This document shows, piece after piece, positions 59,501-64,000 of a DNA stretch of 64,000 nt. The notes beneath the pieces were generated by a model. It saw only the letters and a list, made by a program, of their open reading frames with translations. It had not been told where the DNA came from and made no database searches. Positions within the stretch are counted from its first letter, which is position 1, and every line of letters begins with the position of its first letter. The translations under genes were made by a program, and so were the position numbers. Source of the DNA: Rhinopomastus cyanomelas (taxonomy: Eukaryota; Chordata; Aves; Bucerotiformes; Rhinopomastidae); the NCBI GenBank assembly GCA_013400115.1, contig VXBP01002362.1:1-64000 (forward strand). Direction: 5' to 3'.

Positions 59501-61586
59501 CCATGACTGTCCAAGCAAAACACAGACTATGTCTGGCTTGGATCAGACCCACACTGATCCTAACTCCCAGTTAACGTGGAGTTTCCCCAGCCACCACAGG
59601 GCCATCAGAGACAATTCCCAACATGCAGTTTGCAGGCAACCACCTGTCCTGGAGCAAAAACAAGACCTCCTAAACTAGATGTAGACTAGCCACCAGCCGG
59701 CCTCACAAACATTGTTGGACACATGCAAATTTAGTCTAGTCAGTACTGAGTTGTGCTGAGTCACTGGGACCAGTGTTTTAGGTATTATAATTTATTTGTC
59801 GGACGCTGTTGTGTGGCCCTCTGAGGTCACAGAACTAGCAGCAGGCTTGGAGGGATGGTGATTTCTACTCAGTGTAACACTTCTGCTGCTATGTCTTTTG
59901 CGGTTTCTAAATGACACTCGCAAGACTGGAGTAAGGTGTCTCAGCATCTGAAATGGAACTTATTTTCATCTAGATGCAGACCATAGAGAATGTGATGAGA
60001 ATGTACTACAGAAAAGTCACCTAGACACCCAAAGGAGGGTGTGAAATTGAAATATCTCCTTTCCTCAGGGTATTCTGAGGTTAAAGCTTGCAGCCAGCTG
60101 CATGGAGACTGGTTCAGCAGCTGACAGCTCAGCATTCTGTGTGGAGGAAATGCTATTGAATTACTTTATGCCAATCACAAGAAAAGGGGATGGAGAAGAA
60201 AAGGGATCTGGAAGAAAGAGAAGCAATGAACGATGTTGTGGGCTTCAGAAGGAGAAGTTATCCAGAGCAGCTACTCCGATTACATTACAACAGCCAGTTT
60301 TACAAAGGGAAGGCAGAAAGACATTGAGGTAAGAATCCTTCAGGTTTTCCAACTCTAAGTGGCTTTTAGTGGTTCATGAGACAAACTCACAACCCCACTG
60401 GAAGGTCCAGCAAACTCTTTTTGGCAAAGTAATCCAGCTGCTGCGATGTGATGATTTATCCTTTGTAGCTCAATATTGAAAATCCATTTTCAAATAATCC
60501 CTTCTTTTACAGCTTCCTCTGCAATGAAGCTTTCTGGTTCATCACTCTGCCAGAAAACATGGGATGGCATCCCCACAAGCACCCTCCTTGCCAGCATGGA
60601 CGTGGAGCCACTATGCAACATGAGCCCCAGCATGAAACATGTTCATTGCCCACAGCTGTTACTCTTGGCAATGGGTCAGTCCTTCAAATCTCTTGATCTG
60701 AAAGGGAAAAGTGCATTGATTGCAAAGGGAGCTAAACAAAATTCCCATTATTTTAATGCATCTCTGTGTTTCGTACGGAATTTTATCAATACATTGTACT
60801 TCCCTCAGACTGATGTGTCAAAAGCAAGATCTTACACAATATCTAAACTGAGATGGGCATCTCGATTGGACCAGGTTACTTCACCTTGTGAATCTGGTTT
60901 TTTACATCTCAGTCTCAGCATATCTACATGTTTCTCTGTGACTATTATTTCAGATCAGACAAGCCTTTTTGATTTTTCCCCCCTCTCTTAATTGCTTTTG
61001 TTCTTTTTGCAGGTTCAAAATTTGTACAAACTCAGTCAATTTATTTTAGCAAATCTGTTAGCTACTTCCTTATTAAGGGACTGGTAATAGCTTGCTGTAA
61101 ATTTTAATTGACCTTGACACTAATGAGTTTATTTTCTCATACAATTAAAACTGCCTTAAGTGACCTCTCAGGGGACCAGCCAAATCTCTGAATTAATGCA
61201 AATAGATTTAAATAAGTAAGGTGCAGCCTTTACTGCGAGAAGCTAAAAACTGGGTTCAAATTAAGTGTATCAGTGGGTCATGAATGAGATGTGAGTTCAA
61301 GATGCCATAAAGGTTTTAAGGACCTTGTCTTGTTTACAGGATCACTTTGTTTTTAGGAAGGACTGGAAATCTGCTTCCCTCTCTTAAATGATTCCATCAA
61401 AAGCTTTCAGTTAATATTTCTCCCTGGGGCATGTACAAAGAAAAGAGAAAAAATAGGTGATAAAACGTCTTACAAATGGCTTCAGAATTGACACAGCTAA
61501 GATGTTGCTGACATTGGCTGTGGCAATGGTCCAAAACACTACACGTGCACATGTAGTTGGGGTCTGTAACATAATGAATATGTACA
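56541..61586. other. KCNF1 upstream flank, nothing recognised
   Basis: About 5 kb with no CR1 and no recognisable exon. A 171-codon frame at 60476-60991 starts with TTG, has no domain resemblance and is not supported. The lack of repeats just upstream of KCNF1 is compatible with regulatory sequence but proves nothing. Confidence 0.5.
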
Positions 61587-61715
61587 AGGGGTTTAAAACC
61601 TGCCTGGATATGTTCCTTTGCGACTTGGTCTAGGTGATCCTGCTGTGGCAGGACGATTGGGCTAGAAGATCTTTTGAGGTCCCTTCCAATCCCTAATGAT
61701 TCTATGATTCTACGA
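61587..61715 (+). repeat. Young short CR1 tail
   Basis: GGGGTTTAAAACCTGCCTGG, then GTTCCTTTGCGACTTGGTCT and GATCTTTTGAGGTCCCTTCC, ending ATTCTATGATTCTACGATAG. About 129 bp, 5' truncated. Confidence 0.95.
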
Positions 61716-62469
61716 TAGAATGCAGTTTGCATGAGTGACCTCAGCCCTGGCATCTCCCAGTCTCTGAGTGTCTCCCTTTGCAATTGCACTGGTGACTTTT
61801 ATCATGACTTATTTTCTATAATTCCTTGTGGGACCCCTGTTGTGCTGGAGCTACTGCCTGGCAGCACCCCTGGAGCAGCCTCACCAAGTTCAGTGAGAGG
61901 GTCCTGAAAAAGATATAGGGCAAGGGTGAATGCAAGAGGGCTCTTGGTTGTGCTGAAGTGACTGGGCTGACCTTCTCCAAGGTGAACATTCCCATTGCTC
62001 CTGAATGGTGTCGTTACCAGTAATAGACTTGAAGGAAAGACCAAGACCATGTCAGCAGAAGGAGGTGACAGTGGGCAGAATGTTTGCTAAGCTTTGGTAG
62101 CCAAGACATGAAGCCAGTTTCTAAAGGGAGAGGCTTTTAAAAAATAGTTCCGCAGTTCTGTCCTGTGCTTCAAGTTGGGATAGTTACAAAGAACATTGTG
62201 CACAAGTTATTGTTCCTAACTCTTTGAAAGGAGAGTGTACAGCAATTTCGCGTGTACCATTTTGCAATAGAAAAGGTTCTTATACAAACCAATATTCTTA
62301 TAGTGGGCAATGAAAATAAGGAACATAATCAAACAATTCACAGTGGACATAGTCAAAATGCCTTCTGCATGGGTGCTCAGAGAAAAATTAAGATGCTAAA
62401 TAATTTCTACCATAAATGTGCTGCGAAAGAAACCAATTGGGAGAAAAAGAAGTCCTATGGACATACAAC
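61716..62469. other. Non-coding, nothing recognised
   Basis: No recognised feature. Confidence 0.5.
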
Positions 62470-62719
62470 TTTATTAAATCCTGAAGGACTACAGATTGTG
62501 GATTATGTCCTAGAGCACCTTGCTGATGCTGGCCTCCCCCACACTCTGTGGGCTCTTCAAGTTTTCTCCATCCATCTCCTGTGGAGAGGTGGCCTCCCCC
62601 ACACTCTGTGGGCTCTTCAAGTTTTCTCCATCCATCTCCTGTGGAGAGGTGCTGCTCACATTCTTGCCGGTGGCCAGGAAAGCGGTTAGGAACTGGAGAA
62701 GGTGGTGCCTGGCCGGCAC
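62470..62719 (-). other. Possible terminal exon or pseudogene fragment of unknown gene
   Basis: The minus strand has an open frame ending in SVGEASISKVL and TAG (62512-62510). A canonical AATAAA follows about 35 nt later (62475-62470). The frame contains a 20-residue unit repeated twice, TSPQEMDGENLKSPQSVGEA. There is no in-frame ATG at the 5' end, which is bounded by TAA a few codons upstream of 62719. The region is locally GC-rich. I do not recognise the protein. It could be a last exon, a decayed retrocopy or chance. No poly(A) tract follows the signal, which argues against a recent retrocopy. Confidence 0.2.
62531..62650. repeat. Perfect 60-bp tandem duplication
   Basis: Two identical 60-bp units, 62531-62590 and 62591-62650, each beginning GGCCTCCCCCACACTCTGTG and ending GTGGAGAGGT. 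The period is a multiple of three, so frames on both strands pass through without shift. Confidence 0.97.
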
Positions 62720-64000
62720 CCTGCTTTAAGAGTTGGCATTGAGTGGACACACTAAAGCATGCAGAGCTAGGGTGAAGAAAGTCATTATATGAGAACAAAT
62801 CTTTGCACTATAAATGAAATGAAGATGAATAGCGAGCTTAGTTGTCCTTTCCCATGGTGTTCTAATCACTGCTTTAAGAAGTGATGGGGATCATGCTCTT
62901 ATTCTCACTGCCTTCAAAAGAGAAGTCCAAACCTCCATGTGACTATATTTTAAAAAATTGATTCTGACATCTCCAAATATATTTGCTGAATTCAAGTGGA
63001 ATTTACAGACAGTTTTAAGTCAGTCCAAAGTACTTTTTCTGGGGAACAAATGATGTGCCAGAAGTAATTTCTTGCCCTTACTCTGGATCTGCTGTCTGCC
63101 ACTGGGCAAGCTGTTTACCTTCTCACTACTTAAGCTGTCTGGCAACACATCATATTTAATAGCTTACAAATGAGTCAAATCAGAAAACAGTTTTAATTTT
63201 GCAAGCAGATTACAAGCAAGTCTTTTACATTATCTGGATGGGTCTAAAGACAACCCACATGCTTCTAAGTGATTTGTCTAGACAATGGGTGACTCAAGCC
63301 TTTTATCCATGCAATAATAAGTTCCGCTCAGCCGAGATTTCATTTTACTTCACCGTATTGAATGCCTTTCATTACTACGTGGTGTTTAATTGAACACTGT
63401 ATTGATGTTTTGCATACTAATTCACTTTGCTCAGGGTACAGTCATAAACCCATTCAAACAACGTGACACGTACAAGACAGATTCATTGTGCATACTACTA
63501 GTGCCCTTGAAGACAAGATTGCAGAGTCCAAGTTATCCCATTCAGAAAAAAAAAAGCCTAAGAAGAGGAAGGAAAGTTCAGTGATGAATGGGAAACACAG
63601 CTGCTGAGATCTGTCTCTATTATTCTGAGGCATTTTCAATTTTTCTGTTCTGGTGAGTAATGAGGACTTCATCACTTTTGCTAAGCTTCACTGCAGATAG
63701 CTGCTCTGATTAACAAGGGTTAATCTCAGTACAGGCAGGGGCACCCTAGTTCTGATGATGGGAAGACTTCAACCATCCTCTGTATTTGCAGAGACTTCTC
63801 TTGGGTGACCTTGAGAAGGAGTTCCTGCCTATGACAGCCTTGATGCTAAAATTTCCGTCAATGGAAAGTGTTTCTCATGTGCTCCAAACCCAGGTGTAAC
63901 TGCTCAGTCCCCTCTAATCTTGTCTTTGGGCTTAGTACATAGTTTGTGAGACCACACAATAGCAGAACTTTCAGAAAGATGAACCACCTCCCCTGGTTGG
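62720..64000. other. Non-coding, nothing recognised
   Basis: AT-rich sequence to the window edge with no recognised gene or repeat. Confidence 0.5.

Noticed and set aside
60476..60991. 171-codon open frame upstream of KCNF1
   Set aside because: Starts at TTG, has no recognisable domain, and such lengths are expected by chance in 64 kb over six frames.
1..64000. CRISPR arrays, bacterial operons, riboswitches or phage-like modules
   Set aside because: None seen. The sequence is vertebrate nuclear DNA, and the regularly spaced short repeats are CR1 octamer tails or microsatellites.
1..64000. tRNA, rRNA or small-RNA genes
   Set aside because: I noticed no B-box-like GTTCGA.TC with matching cloverleaf arms and no rRNA signatures. 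A covariance-model scan was not possible, so absence is not proven.

Overview
The window is vertebrate nuclear DNA, and almost certainly avian. The evidence is dozens of CR1 (chicken repeat 1) non-LTR retrotransposon fragments, most ending in the diagnostic CR1 tail of ATTCTRTG-type octamers, and one intact potassium-channel gene whose protein closely matches vertebrate Kv5.1/KCNF1. By hand tally, CR1 covers about 11-12 kb of the 64 kb (roughly 18%), and many copies look young. That is high for a bird. It fits lineages known for CR1 expansion (woodpeckers and relatives, hornbills/hoopoes), but this lineage call is inference.

The only protein gene I can support is KCNF1 on the minus strand (54285-55748). 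It is a single uninterrupted 487-aa reading frame encoding an electrically silent Kv-alpha modulatory subunit. It has a plausible promoter (TATA box plus GC box, 56492-56540), a predicted 5' leader of about 720 nt with short upstream ORFs, and poly(A) signals beginning about 180 nt past the stop. Nothing else in the window reads as an exon of a known gene, so KCNF1 appears to sit in a gene-poor, repeat-rich interval.

Layout: 1-11.6 kb holds scattered CR1 pieces in both orientations, with one assembly N at 5965. 11.6-21 kb has nothing recognisable. 21-22.3 kb is a long CR1 with reverse-transcriptase sequence. 22.3-32 kb has sparse CR1 pieces and two microsatellites. 32.7-35.1 kb is a dense nest of CR1s inserted into CR1s. 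35.7 kb holds a probable hAT-type DNA transposon remnant. 37.7-39.2 kb is a rearranged CR1 locus with a single-N assembly join flanked by a perfect 367-bp repeat and an LTR-like insertion. 42.6-51 kb has several CR1 tails. 54.3-56.5 kb is KCNF1. 56.5-64 kb is mostly unannotated, with one CR1 tail, an in-frame 60-bp tandem duplication at 62.5 kb, and a possible terminal exon or pseudogene on the minus strand there.

I did not find a novel multi-gene system. The most interesting signals are in retrotransposon structure: two loci share an identical junction between an older CR1 end and a young CR1 tail, CR1 is nested in CR1 with a short target duplication, and every retained RT palm has a broken catalytic motif. 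Two single-N joins affect interpretation: one adds about 368 bp and the other hides a deletion.
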